Source: Lachnospiraceae bacterium
GTDB lineage: Bacteria; Bacillota; Clostridia; Lachnospirales; Lachnospiraceae
Direction of reading: 5' to 3'
DNA: 64,000 nt
NCBI GenBank assembly: GCA_017503735.1
Contig: JAFVSN010000017.1
Location: 62,001 to 126,000 of the forward strand
The notes beneath the pieces are model-generated. The model saw only the letters and a program-made list of their open reading frames with translations, was not told where the DNA came from and did no database searches. Of the stretch, positions 25,104-34,094 are shown in pieces. Positions within the stretch are counted from its first letter, which is position 1. The number at the start of each line of letters is the position of its first letter. Position numbers and translations under genes: made by a program.

Positions 25104-27932
25104 TTATTCCACCGCAAATTTATTATAATTACTGTCATACGTGTACGGATGATAATAGTAATCGTAGACAACATATCCAAAATCAACCGCATTTCCGGAT
25201 GAATACCCGTTCGGAATAACAACGGTTACCGCAATTTCCGGATTCAAATACGGCGCATAAGAAACGAACAATGCATGACTTGGCTTTGTATCGGAAACCT
25301 GTGCTGTACCGGATTTTCCGGCTGCATCAAACCCCAATTGGTCATATTCTCTTCCTGTAGAATCGTTGCTGTTTAACACCAAATACATACCTTTCTGTAC
25401 CTGTGCCCACTCTGCATCGGTAAATTCCGTAATGTTGTTATAAATCGTTGCGGAATTATTCAACACCACTTGGTCCTTTGTATCCGTTATTTTGTCAACT
25501 AAGGTCAGATTGTAACAATCTCCCCTGTTTGCTAATGTAGTTGCATAACGCGCTATCTGTGACGGTGTAAAACTATGATAATATCCGATGGAAGCACGAA
25601 CCGCATCCTGCGTGGCAATCTGAGGCTCAAGCTCCGCCACTTCGATACCGGATTTCGAACCCAGACCGAATTTTTTTGCATACTTGGTAAGCTTTGCAAT
25701 TCCTAAGGAGTCACTGTATTTCCCGTTGAAATCTTCCGCAAGACGATATCCCACTTCGAAATAAAAATAGTTACAGGAATGATTAATTGCCTGCGATACA
25801 TCTATTTTACCATGATTTCTCGGATAATACCAGCACTTTGGTGACGGATCTACTTTTGTAAATTCACCTAAGTCTTCAATCTTTTCATATAACCCCAGTT
25901 CATTCTCTCCGTATCCCGCGAAACTGGTCAACATCTTAAAGGTGGAACCGGTGGTTGTTTTTGAATTTGTAACCCGGCTGGACAACGGATTTGATTTATC
26001 TGCCAATAATTTGGAATAATATTCCCAATCGATTTTATTGGCCAGTTTATTATTATCGTAACTCGGATAAGTAACCATAGCAAGTACATCACCGGTATTT
26101 ACATCGGTTACAACCAAGGAAGCACCGCACGGTTCCAGTGCCAACTGAGCCGGAGTAATCTCTACATTTTTAATTTTTTCACGTATGAAATCATAGGCGG
26201 ATACTTTTCCTTTGCTTAAAGCCTGATAATCCGTTTCATTGTATTCAATGATGGATTGATCAAATAAGAGTAAACAAATTTCTTTTCCGGAAAGTTCTTT
26301 CTGAAAGATCATATTGCGAAGTAATTTTTTCATAAACACAGAATCTTCCCGCAATAAACGAACAATCTCATCAAATAATATCTCATAGATTTCGTCGGTA
26401 ACATAATAAGTCTCAATTCCGAGACGTTCCAAATTAATCCAATTTTGATTAATCGCATACACTAAAAACTCACTCAGGCCAATCTGATCATTTTTATAAT
26501 CAAGATACATGGAGTCTGTTTTATCAATATTCTCCAAAGGTAAAATGCCTACATCCGCAGAGGTAATTTTAGCATATATATACTCCGTATACTCTGCCAT
26601 CTCCTCCGATAACTTTGACATTGGTACCTTACTGTCATACGCAAGCTGCTCTGTCAAACGGTCCAAAACCTTTTGAAACTTATCGGAAAACTTCTGATAT
26701 ACTTTCTGTTCGTTTGCGGTGGCATTTTCTGCCGGGCTCTGTCCGAAAATCTTGTTTACATCAAATACATTGTTCGAAAAAAGTGCATCGTAAACTTCAA
26801 ATATCGGAATCAAAATATCATCCGCAGACTCTCCTTTTGTTCCGTAATCCAACTTATCCGTTATTTGCTCCAATAAAATCTTAGCTAATTCTTTTTCAAC
26901 CAAATGATAATATGCCTTCTGCATCTCGGCATCAATTGTCAAATACAAATGATTGCCTGCCTGCGGTTCGGACAACACCTCCGTGTTCACAATACGGTAA
27001 TTTCCGTCCAATGTAAGTTGTTCGATTCCCTTTTCACCGTTCAGCACATCTTCATAGGTTTTCTCAAGTCCGGTTTTTCCTACACTATCGGATAAGGAAT
27101 ACTCTTTTCCTTCCGCAGCATAAGCTTCTATTTCATCCTCGGTGATTTTACCGGTATATCCGATAATATGTGCAAAATACTCACTGTAATTATAGACGCG
27201 TTTGGTTTTCATTACAACCGAAATGCCCGGCAAGGAGTCGCTGTTTTCCTTTAATGTAGAAATCAATGTGTCCGAAATTCCGGTAGCCAGTGTAATCTGG
27301 GAATACTTCGGCCACAAGGTAAAAATCGCATACCGAACCGACATAATCTGAAGCGCATCTTCCACAGAATACTCTTCGGAAATTCCATACATAGATCCGA
27401 ATTTTAAATTACCGAACCGAAGCAGAGAGAACAACTCTTCCGCTGTCATTTGACTTTCTTCTTCCGTCAAATCCGCAATGGATTGTTTTCCCAATGCATT
27501 CTTAATAAAACGCTGTCTTGCGGTTCCGTCTACCGTATATTCCAAAATGCCGGATTCCCCTTTTGCAATATAGAACTCCGGTTCCAATGCTACATTTTCC
27601 CGTTTTAATATCTGAATCAGTTGATATAGCATTGCATTCTTTTTATCATTCGTATTCAGCAAAGGACTGTCTTCCAAAATCACGGAATAAGAAAGTTCGT
27701 TGTAAGCCAAAACTCTTCCGTTCTTGTCAAAAATCATTCCTCTTGTACTATCTGTCTGACGTTCCCTGACAGACTTATATTCTTCCGCCGCCGACACTTG
27801 TTCTATATCTAAAATCTGTATCCGGTACAGCTGAAACACCATAATACCGGCAAGAACAAAATAAAACAATGCAATCGGTATTAAACGGGAAGAGAACCAT
27901 TCTTTTAATTTTGTGAAAATTACATAGAACAA
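25104..27932 (-). CDS. mrdA: Penicillin-binding protein 2, elongasome, with large insertion
   Basis: 942 residues, about 250 more than usual for PBP2. One membrane helix (about 17-36) precedes the dimerisation/pedestal domain (about 50-350). The transpeptidase motifs are S663-T-F-K666, S719-C-N721 and K873-S-G-T876. Residues about 355-600, between LTIDAEMQKA and the GASLVVTDVNTGDVLAM start of the catalytic domain, form a mostly helical insertion with no recognised domain. The protein cross-links side-wall peptidoglycan with RodA and MreBCD, all encoded here. It follows mreD by 3 bases. Confidence 0.94.
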   Translation of the reverse strand: MFYVIFTKLKEWFSSRLIPIALFYFVLAGIMVFQLYRIQILDIEQVSAAEEYKSVRERQTDSTRGMIFDKNGRVLAYNELSYSVILEDSPLLNTNDKKNAMLYQLIQILKRENVALEPEFYIAKGESGILEYTVDGTARQRFIKNALGKQSIADLTEEESQMTAEELFSLLRFGNLKFGSMYGISEEYSVEDALQIMSVRYAIFTLWPKYSQITLATGISDTLISTLKENSDSLPGISVVMKTKRVYNYSEYFAHIIGYTGKITEDEIEAYAAEGKEYSLSDSVGKTGLEKTYEDVLNGEKGIEQLTLDGNYRIVNTEVLSEPQAGNHLYLTIDAEMQKAYYHLVEKELAKILLEQITDKLDYGTKGESADDILIPIFEVYDALFSNNVFDVNKIFGQSPAENATANEQKVYQKFSDKFQKVLDRLTEQLAYDSKVPMSKLSEEMAEYTEYIYAKITSADVGILPLENIDKTDSMYLDYKNDQIGLSEFLVYAINQNWINLERLGIETYYVTDEIYEILFDEIVRLLREDSVFMKKLLRNMIFQKELSGKEICLLLFDQSIIEYNETDYQALSKGKVSAYDFIREKIKNVEITPAQLALEPCGASLVVTDVNTGDVLAMVTYPSYDNNKLANKIDWEYYSKLLADKSNPLSSRVTNSKTTTGSTFKMLTSFAGYGENELGLYEKIEDLGEFTKVDPSPKCWYYPRNHGKIDVSQAINHSCNYFYFEVGYRLAEDFNGKYSDSLGIAKLTKYAKKFGLGSKSGIEVAELEPQIATQDAVRASIGYYHSFTPSQIARYATTLANRGDCYNLTLVDKITDTKDQVVLNNSATIYNNITEFTDAEWAQVQKGMYLVLNSNDSTGREYDQLGFDAAGKSGTAQVSDTKPSHALFVSYAPYLNPEIAVTVVIPNGYSSGNAVDFGYVVYDYYYHPYTYDSNYNKFAVE

Positions 27933-27935
27933 CTT

Positions 27936-28442
27936 CTACTCCTCCTTCTCAACCCTGCGTAGCAGAAAACGATGTAATAAGTGAAACAACGGATATAGAA
28001 GTGCCGCCGCAAATACCGTATATACCATTCGAGGGAGAATCAGATGAAGGAAGTAGTATCCGAACTCCGTTCTGCTCCGAAGTAAAAAATGAGCAACATA
28101 GTATACAAAAGAGTAAAGAAATTCACCTACCAAAATCATCAACATCGGCAAGGTATAATCCCGCTCTTCATAAATTTTTTGCGAATATCCCGCAAGATAA
28201 CCGATGCATAAGTATAAAAGCGCGCAAAAGCCCATCAGTTCTTCGAAATAAGCATCCGTAAGTAACCCTGCAAACAAACCTGTCATCATCCCCGGGATAC
28301 GACCTCTTGTATAAGCTACCGTAATTACGAGAATCAATAACAAATCAGGAACCACACCGGCAAGAGAAATCGCAGGCATTACCGCACTTTGTAATAAAAA
28401 ACATACTATAAGCTGGATAAAAACAATAATAATACGAATCAA
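27936..28442 (-). CDS. mreD: Rod shape-determining protein MreD
   Basis: 168 residues, with about five to six hydrophobic helices. IPGMMTGLFAGLLTDAYFEELMGFCALLYLCIGYLAGY is the typical MreD core. It is an integral membrane scaffold linking MreC to the elongation complex. It lies between mreC (27 bases) and the PBP2 gene (3 bases). Confidence 0.93.
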   Translation of the reverse strand: MIRIIIVFIQLIVCFLLQSAVMPAISLAGVVPDLLLILVITVAYTRGRIPGMMTGLFAGLLTDAYFEELMGFCALLYLCIGYLAGYSQKIYEERDYTLPMLMILVGEFLYSFVYYVAHFLLRSRTEFGYYFLHLILPRMVYTVFAAALLYPLFHLLHRFLLRRVEKEE

Positions 28443-28469
28443 TCTCTCGTTCCTTTCCGGTAAGTTCTA

Positions 28470-29342
28470 TCAATCAAAATCATAAGCTTCTTTCAACTCG
28501 GTAATAATCAGCACTTCATCCAGACGTTCAAAATCAACAGCCGGAATCAAAGTGGCGTTTTTTGTCATATTACTGGAATCCACCTCGATATCTTGAATAT
28601 ATCCGATTAAAATCCCCTGCAAATACTTATCACTGATATGAGACGTGACGATTTCGGAATTCTCCTTGATTTTTGCATCCAAGGAAATCATTTCCACACG
28701 AATCACATCTTGTTCTTTCATCATTTTTAAGTCTCCGGATACGATGCATGTATCCTGTGTTTCGATAGACATTCCGCTGACATTACAGTTGTCATCAATA
28801 ATGGACCGGATTCTGGACCAATTCTTTCCGGTTTCGGAAACAATCCCCACAAGTCCGTTCCCCGCAAGAACATTCATGCCTACGGAGATTCCGTCCTGGC
28901 TCCCTTTGTCTACAACAAAATTATAAAACCAGTTATTGGTATCGCTGGCTATAATCCTTGCGGCAACCTTGTCATAGTCTGTATACTTCGCATCCAATTC
29001 GTACAAACGCCGCAATCCGTCCAGCTCATATTTATCCTGTGTCAATTGTTGGTTTGTACTTGTAAGATCTTCTATTTGCGACTTTAACTTTTCGTTTTCC
29101 GCACGAAGCTTTTTTACATCACGAAACGCTTGTAACCGGTCGGAAATGGATTTTCCGACACTGTTGATTCCTCTCTGCATCGGAGAAATCACATTCCCCA
29201 CCGCAGTTTTTACGCCGGAAAAACGTTCCGGAAAACGATACGAAACAAACATAAGTACAACACAGAGAATGATGCAGAATATCCATAAATATTTCGGATG
29301 AAATTCAAATTCAATCCGCCTTCTACGTCTGCGACGTTTCAT
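28470..29342 (-). CDS. mreC: Rod shape-determining protein MreC
   Basis: 290 residues. A very basic start (MKRRRRRRR) and one membrane helix (about 15-34) are followed by a coiled coil (about 70-105, LRAENEKLKSQIEDLTSTNQQL) and a beta-barrel domain (about 120-285, with GSQDGISVGMNVLAGNGLVGIV). MreC connects cytoplasmic MreB to PBP2 outside. It begins 6 bases after mreB ends. Confidence 0.94.
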   Translation of the reverse strand: MKRRRRRRRIEFEFHPKYLWIFCIILCVVLMFVSYRFPERFSGVKTAVGNVISPMQRGINSVGKSISDRLQAFRDVKKLRAENEKLKSQIEDLTSTNQQLTQDKYELDGLRRLYELDAKYTDYDKVAARIIASDTNNWFYNFVVDKGSQDGISVGMNVLAGNGLVGIVSETGKNWSRIRSIIDDNCNVSGMSIETQDTCIVSGDLKMMKEQDVIRVEMISLDAKIKENSEIVTSHISDKYLQGILIGYIQDIEVDSSNMTKNATLIPAVDFERLDEVLIITELKEAYDFD

Positions 29343-29348
29343 TCACTA

Positions 29349-30380
29349 TCAACCTCCGTTTGCCATCTTGTCCAAGGTAAGTCTTAAATCGCTGTATTTT
29401 CCGTTCTCAAGAATTTTTCCTAAACCAATAACAACCGTATTGGCAGAATTCTCACAAATGTGAATCTCCAGTTCCGTTTCCTGAGCAAACAGCTTGTCCA
29501 AATCCTTAATATTGGCGGAACCGCCGGTCAGATAGATACCGGTGTCCAAAATATCGGAGGCAATTTCCGGTGGCGTCTTTTCCAAAATCATCTTCACGGC
29601 ATCTACAATGGAATGTAACTGCTCTTCAATCGACTCATATACAAATGCGGAGTCAATCTCAGCCTCCGTCGGAAGACCGGTCATAACATCTCTTCCGTAT
29701 ACACGAAGCGTTTTCACTTCCTTCGGCGGAAGTGCACAGGAAAGCTCTTTCTTAATCAATTCGGCCGTTTTACTGCCGATAATCAGGTTGTAACGTTTCT
29801 TTACACTGTTAATGATAGTTTCGTCCAAACGATTTCCGCCGATATTTACTTTTTTACTGTTTACAATACCACCCAATGCCATAACCGCAATTTCTGTAGT
29901 TTCCGCGCCGATATCCACCACCATAATTCCGTTTGCGGTCATAACTTCAAGACCTGCTCCGATCGCATTTGCCACCGGTTTATGAACCGCACGCACTTTA
30001 TCTTTTTTCGGCTTCGCGGAGGAACTCCAAAGAAGGTCATAAAACGCTCTGCATTCCACTTCACTGATATCACTCGGAATCGCAACGATAAATTCCGCTC
30101 CCGCAAACTTCCCATGCTTGTCCGAAAGTACGGCAAATGCGGAGTTAAGAAGTGCCAACATATTCGCAAAATCCGCAACCACACCATACTTTACCGGAAA
30201 CGTCACTTCAAAATTATCCGGAGTTCTTCCGTACATTTCAAATGCCTCGTCTCCGATTGCTTTTACAGCTCCGTCGCAGATAGCAACCACATTCTTTTCA
30301 TCGAAAATGACGCCTTCGTTTTTCTTGTAAATCTTAATCATACTGGTACCAAAATCTATTGCAAAAACCTTTGATGACAA
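29349..30380 (-). CDS. mreB: Actin-like shape protein MreB
   Basis: 343 residues of the MreB/Mbl/MreBH actin fold. Signatures are FAIDFGTSMIKIY (phosphate 1), VDIGAETTEIAVMALGG (phosphate 2), GGNRLDETII, and LTGGSANI (adenosine loop). Filaments guide side-wall synthesis. The start is TTG (30378-30380) after a GGGAG site. It heads the large minus-strand cluster and has the only strong promoter found there. Confidence 0.94.
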   Translation of the reverse strand: MSSKVFAIDFGTSMIKIYKKNEGVIFDEKNVVAICDGAVKAIGDEAFEMYGRTPDNFEVTFPVKYGVVADFANMLALLNSAFAVLSDKHGKFAGAEFIVAIPSDISEVECRAFYDLLWSSSAKPKKDKVRAVHKPVANAIGAGLEVMTANGIMVVDIGAETTEIAVMALGGIVNSKKVNIGGNRLDETIINSVKKRYNLIIGSKTAELIKKELSCALPPKEVKTLRVYGRDVMTGLPTEAEIDSAFVYESIEEQLHSIVDAVKMILEKTPPEIASDILDTGIYLTGGSANIKDLDKLFAQETELEIHICENSANTVVIGLGKILENGKYSDLRLTLDKMANGG

Positions 30381-30422
30381 TTTTCAAATCTCCCTTCGCA
30401 TAGTATTTCTATATTCTATCAT

Positions 30423-30451
30423 AGTGTACCACTTTTTCCTATATATTTCAA
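30423..30451 (-). promoter_or_regulatory. mreB promoter
   Basis: On the minus strand TTGAAA (30446-30451) and TACACT (30423-30428), 17 bases apart, about 43 bases before the mreB start. Confidence 0.78.
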
Positions 30452-30481
30452 TAATTTATTTGTCCTATATTTTGACAAAAG

Positions 30482-31180
30482 TCACTCAAAAAATCCCTTT
30501 TCCTTCATACTGAGGTAACAATTGTCACCGATTACAATGTGGTCGCGCAGAAAAATCCCAACAACTTCACAAGCAGCCGCAAGACGTCTGGTAACCGCAA
30601 TATCCGCTTCACTGGGAACGGGCAATCCGCTGGGATGATTGTGAAGCACCACCAGAAATACCGCCTCGTAACGAAGCGCAACACAAAGTACCTCCCGCGG
30701 CTCCAGAACCGCCATGTTAACCGTCCCTTTTGAGATGACTTCATCGGCAATTTTCCGCCCTTTTGTATCTAACATTAACAAAATAATTTCTTCGGTCCGG
30801 CAATGGCGTAACCGTTCCATATATACTTTTGCAATGCTTTCCGGTGTACGAAACATTTCTTTATCCTTCTGTTTTGAAGTATGCAGCCGTTTTGCCAGCT
30901 CCGCCACACAGCAAAGCTGCACCGCTTTTACCTTACCGATGCCTTTTATTTTCTGAAGTTCCTGCATGGAATAGTAATAAAGGGCAGAAAGCCCTTTCTT
31001 TGCTCCCGGACGGTCCAAGACGCGAATCGCCAGATCTACCGCCCTCTCTTTTTTTGTGCCGGAGCGGATAATAACCGCCAAAAGTTCTGCATCCGACAAA
31101 ACCTCTGGACCGAAACGCTCACATTTTTCATAAGGACGTTCCGACTCCGGAAGCTGCTTTTGTGTTAAAAAATGATTCAT
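30482..31180 (-). CDS. radC: RadC-family JAMM domain protein
   Basis: 232 residues. An N-terminal helix-hairpin-helix region (LQKIKGIGKVKAVQLCCVAELAKR, about 78-100) is followed by a JAB1/MPN-like metalloprotease domain with HNHPSGLPVPSEAD, which supplies two zinc histidines and an aspartate. Despite the name, a role in recombination repair is not established; the family is common beside mreB in Firmicutes. It is upstream of mreB with a promoter between them. Confidence 0.93.
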   Translation of the reverse strand: MNHFLTQKQLPESERPYEKCERFGPEVLSDAELLAVIIRSGTKKERAVDLAIRVLDRPGAKKGLSALYYYSMQELQKIKGIGKVKAVQLCCVAELAKRLHTSKQKDKEMFRTPESIAKVYMERLRHCRTEEIILLMLDTKGRKIADEVISKGTVNMAVLEPREVLCVALRYEAVFLVVLHNHPSGLPVPSEADIAVTRRLAAACEVVGIFLRDHIVIGDNCYLSMKEKGFFE

Positions 31181-31210
31181 AGGCTTTTCCTGTGCGGAAA
31201 GAAACCGGAA

Positions 31211-31471
31211 TTATAATCTTCTGTAAATGAGAAACGCAATTACAACACCGATAATGCTGGCAATGGAAATCTTAATGGTCAGACCGAAGGTAAGAACAAT
31301 CACACCGAGATTCAACACAAAAGCCCCACCGTTCGTTCCGATGCCGAAGGTCATACCGTAATCGAGCCAGGATAGCCACGAAATATCCTTGGTTAACAAG
31401 CCAAGAAAACTACCGATTACCACACCGCATAACATTAAAAGTAATAAAACCCAAGGTCTTCCGGTTTTCAT
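31211..31471 (-). CDS. DUF4321-type small membrane protein
   Basis: 86 residues with two hydrophobic segments (about 7-26 and 45-82). The TGRPWVLLLLMLCGVVIGSFLGL start and the FVLNLGVIVLTFGLTIKISIASIIGVVIAFLIYRRL end match the DUF4321 family found before radC-mreB in Clostridia. ATG 31471 is used because AAGAGGG precedes it; the frame runs 30 codons further upstream, across the promoter. Function unknown; the location suggests a link to envelope shape. Confidence 0.8.
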   Translation of the reverse strand: MKTGRPWVLLLLMLCGVVIGSFLGLLTKDISWLSWLDYGMTFGIGTNGGAFVLNLGVIVLTFGLTIKISIASIIGVVIAFLIYRRL

Positions 31472-31507
31472 AAAAATCCCTCTTTTCTGTAAATTCTCCC
31501 TATATTT

Positions 31508-31536
31508 AGTATAGCACAAATCGAATATTTGTTCAA
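31508..31536 (-). promoter_or_regulatory. Promoter of the DUF4321-radC unit
   Basis: On the minus strand TTGAAC (31531-31536) and TATACT (31508-31513), 17 bases apart. Confidence 0.75.
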
Positions 31537-31592
31537 TCTTTTTTTGTACTTTTTCCTTCAAGGAAAAACATTATATTATTTTCTTTTCAAAA

Positions 31593-31625
31593 AAAGGCAA
31601 TGCTCCTTTTCCAAGCACTGCCTTT
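31593..31625 (-). terminator. Terminator after the PLP lyase gene
   Basis: Arms 31593-31604 (AAAGGCAATGCT) and 31614-31625 (AGCACTGCCTTT) pair with one mismatch across a 9-base loop; on the minus strand a run of seven T follows. Confidence 0.88.
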
Positions 31626-31638
31626 AACCTCTTATCGT

Positions 31639-32940
31639 TTACTTTTCTTCGCTTTTCTGCAAAATCAAGCCTTTCTCATACAACTTCTGCACAGAATTCA
31701 TAATACCGAATTTCGCATGATACCAGGTAAGACCGCCCTGAAAATACACATTATACGGTTCTGCTACAGGACCATCCGCAGAAAGTTCAATAGAAGCCCC
31801 CTGGATAAAAGCACCTGCCGCCATGATTACATCGTCATGATATCCCGGCATTGCCCAAGGTTCCGGTACCACATAGCTGTCTACCGGCGCAGCCTCCTGA
31901 ATTCCGTGACAGAACGCAAGCATCGCCTCACGGCTTTCCAAGGTCACCGCCTGTATAATATCAAAACGCTCTTCCTTTCCTCTCGGAACACACTTAAAAC
32001 CAAGCTTTTCATAGATATTTGCCGCATAAATTGCTCCTTTCAGTGCTCCCGCAACCACCGTAGGTGCCATGAAAAGCCCTTGGAAAAAGGAACGATTCAG
32101 TCCAAGACTTGCACCCACTTCTTTCCCGAGCCCCGGTGCCGTCAGACGATACGCACAATTATCTACATACTCCTTCTTACCCACAATATATCCACCGATC
32201 GGTGCCAGTCCGCCTCCCGGATTCTTAATAAGAGAACCTACACAAAGGTCCGCTCCCACATCCGTCGGCTCAATCACCTCTACAAACTCACCGTAGCAGT
32301 TATCCACCATACAGATTACATCCGGCTTAATCATCTTGATATAGGAAATCAGCACGCCGATACGTCCTGCAGACAAAGTCGGTCTCGTCTGATAGCCTTT
32401 GGATCGCTGGATTGCAATGAGCTTTGTCTTTTCGTTAATGGCTTCTTTAATCTTGTCAAAATCAAAATTACCGTTGGGCAGTAAATCAACCTGCTTATAT
32501 GTAATACCGAATTCAGCTAAAGACCCCTTTGTCTCACGAATACCGATGACACCCTCTAAAGTATCATAAGGCTTGCCCGTCGGAGAAAGGATCTCATCTC
32601 CCGGACGAAGATTTGCAGACAGTGCAACCGTCAGCGCATGGGTGCCGGACACAAGATTCGGACGCACCAATGCACTTTCCGTGTGAAATACATCGGCATA
32701 CACATCTTCCAAAGTATCTCTTCCGATATCATCATAACCATAACCTGTAGAATCGTTAAAATGAGCATCCGAAACCTTATTCTTCCGCATAGCCGCCAAT
32801 ACCTTTAACTGGTTATACTCCGCTACCTCATCAATCGCCTGAAAACGCTCCTTTAAAGACTCTTCTACTTCATTGCACAAATCAAATACCTTATCATCGA
32901 TTTTGCAGTCCTTGTACATCAGTCTCAAATAATCATTCAT
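31639..32940 (-). CDS. PLP-dependent YnbB-type (methionine gamma-lyase family) protein
   Basis: 433 residues. The fold type I PLP enzyme signatures are HFNDSTGYGYDDIGRDTLEDVYADVF, NLVSGTHALTVAL (phosphate binding), VDNCYGEFVE (pyridine-contacting Asp) and the Schiff-base lysine in GSLIKNPGGG. The family is often labelled aluminium-resistance or cystathionine gamma-lyase-like, but its reaction is not settled. It is a single-gene unit with its own terminator. Its upstream region contains a TACATAA/TTATGTA palindrome over a possible -10 element. Confidence 0.85.
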   Translation of the reverse strand: MNDYLRLMYKDCKIDDKVFDLCNEVEESLKERFQAIDEVAEYNQLKVLAAMRKNKVSDAHFNDSTGYGYDDIGRDTLEDVYADVFHTESALVRPNLVSGTHALTVALSANLRPGDEILSPTGKPYDTLEGVIGIRETKGSLAEFGITYKQVDLLPNGNFDFDKIKEAINEKTKLIAIQRSKGYQTRPTLSAGRIGVLISYIKMIKPDVICMVDNCYGEFVEVIEPTDVGADLCVGSLIKNPGGGLAPIGGYIVGKKEYVDNCAYRLTAPGLGKEVGASLGLNRSFFQGLFMAPTVVAGALKGAIYAANIYEKLGFKCVPRGKEERFDIIQAVTLESREAMLAFCHGIQEAAPVDSYVVPEPWAMPGYHDDVIMAAGAFIQGASIELSADGPVAEPYNVYFQGGLTWYHAKFGIMNSVQKLYEKGLILQKSEEK

Positions 32941-33015
32941 GGTAATGTCTCCTGTTTGTAATAAATTTTTAAGTATATTTCCTCTAATAATTCTCCCTTA
33001 GAAATTCTTTATGTT

Positions 33016-33034
33016 TACATAATTAATTTATGTA
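33016..33034. promoter_or_regulatory. Palindrome TACATAA-N5-TTATGTA
   Basis: Perfect 7-base arms (33016-33022 and 33028-33034). A possible minus-strand promoter, TTGTAC then ATAAAT with 17 bases between, places the -10 element inside it. The same core ACATAA-N5-TTATGT recurs at 37314-37330. Confidence 0.45.
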
Positions 33035-33072
33035 CATTTAATATGTGAGTACAAGATAAACACATATGTTGG

Positions 33073-33492
33073 TTATACTATCCCTTTTTGTCTCGCTACC
33101 TCTATCAACTTCGGCTGAATCTCAGGATAGGTCCAGTTTTCCGGTAACTCTTCCGCAAAAATAATCTTCTCAATCTCGCTATGAAGCTTCTCTTCAAAGG
33201 ACGTCACCTCGGCATAGTATAACATTCCGAAGGTTTCTTGTCCACCGTCTTTTTTTACAGAATATATACAAACCGGTATTATTCCATATTCCAAAGCTCC
33301 GGTTTCCTCGTAAAGTTCCCTTCTCGCAGTCTCTTCAATGGACTCTCCTGCTTCTCTATGACCGCCCGGAACCTCATAGGTGGTCCGCTCTCTATGCTTG
33401 CAAAACACCCATTTTCCGGCACTTTTGGTGATGATGACCGCAAATTTCAATAAGGAGTCATTGATGGTATCATAAAATTTTACCTGTGTCAT
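33073..33492 (-). CDS. Nudix hydrolase
   Basis: 139 residues. The complete Nudix box (GX5EX7REUXEEXGU) is present in GGHREAGESIEETARRELYEETGA, near residues 44-67. Such enzymes hydrolyse nucleoside diphosphates linked to another moiety; the substrate cannot be read from the sequence, although MutT-like cleansing of damaged nucleotides is one option. The downstream gene is the PLP lyase, 132 bases away, and the upstream gene a GNAT protein. Confidence 0.88.
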   Translation of the reverse strand: MTQVKFYDTINDSLLKFAVIITKSAGKWVFCKHRERTTYEVPGGHREAGESIEETARRELYEETGALEYGIIPVCIYSVKKDGGQETFGMLYYAEVTSFEEKLHSEIEKIIFAEELPENWTYPEIQPKLIEVARQKGIV

Positions 33493-33554
33493 TTTTTCCT
33501 CTTTACTATTTATTTTCTTTTGAATTCATGAAAGAATTTCAGCGCTATATATCT

Positions 33555-34046
33555 TTACAGTTCATGATAATACGGACAAATATCTTCATACTGTCCGTCC
33601 TTCATCCGAAAGCCCTTCGGAATCACTCCTAACGGCACAAACCCGAGACGTTCATATAAATGTCTTGCATGTACATTAGATGCTACCACCGCATTAAACT
33701 GCATAACGCCGAAGCCGTGGGCTTTTGCCTGTTTCAGACTATCTGCTACCAACGTTTCACCGATATGCAAACCTCTATAGGAGGATAAAATCGCATAACT
33801 GGCATTTCCGATATGTCCGCATCGCCCGATATTGTTAGGATGCAGAATATAAAGCCCCAACACTTGTCCGGTCTCGGTGTCTTCCGCTACACCATTATAG
33901 GTCTGTGCTCCGAAGAACGTTGCTCCCGTTGCTTCGTCAAGAAATTCTTCCTGCGGAAAGGCAATGCCTTCGTCCACTACTTCATTCCAAATTCGAATCA
34001 TAGCAGGTAAATCTTTGGTTTGATATTCTCTTACTGTAACCTTCAT
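33555..34046 (-). CDS. GNAT-family N-acetyltransferase
   Basis: 163 residues. Acetyl-CoA binding motif A appears as YRGLHIGETLVADSLKQAK, and the C-terminal NVHARHLYERLGFVPLGVIPKGF is the usual motif B region. The substrate is unknown; the pattern is nearest to the phosphinothricin/GNAT acetyltransferases acting on small amines. It is one of four GNAT genes between 33.5 and 42 kb. Confidence 0.85.
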   Translation of the reverse strand: MKVTVREYQTKDLPAMIRIWNEVVDEGIAFPQEEFLDEATGATFFGAQTYNGVAEDTETGQVLGLYILHPNNIGRCGHIGNASYAILSSYRGLHIGETLVADSLKQAKAHGFGVMQFNAVVASNVHARHLYERLGFVPLGVIPKGFRMKDGQYEDICPYYHEL

Positions 34047-34094
34047 AAATGCTCTACCTTCTTAAAATGTTATCACGTTGCATTCTCGGATGCT

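Noticed and set aside
31600-32484. Long open frame on the plus strand opposite the PLP lyase gene
   Set aside because: It is antisense to a strongly conserved enzyme, lacks a ribosome binding site, and its protein is basic, His/Arg/Cys-rich shadow sequence.
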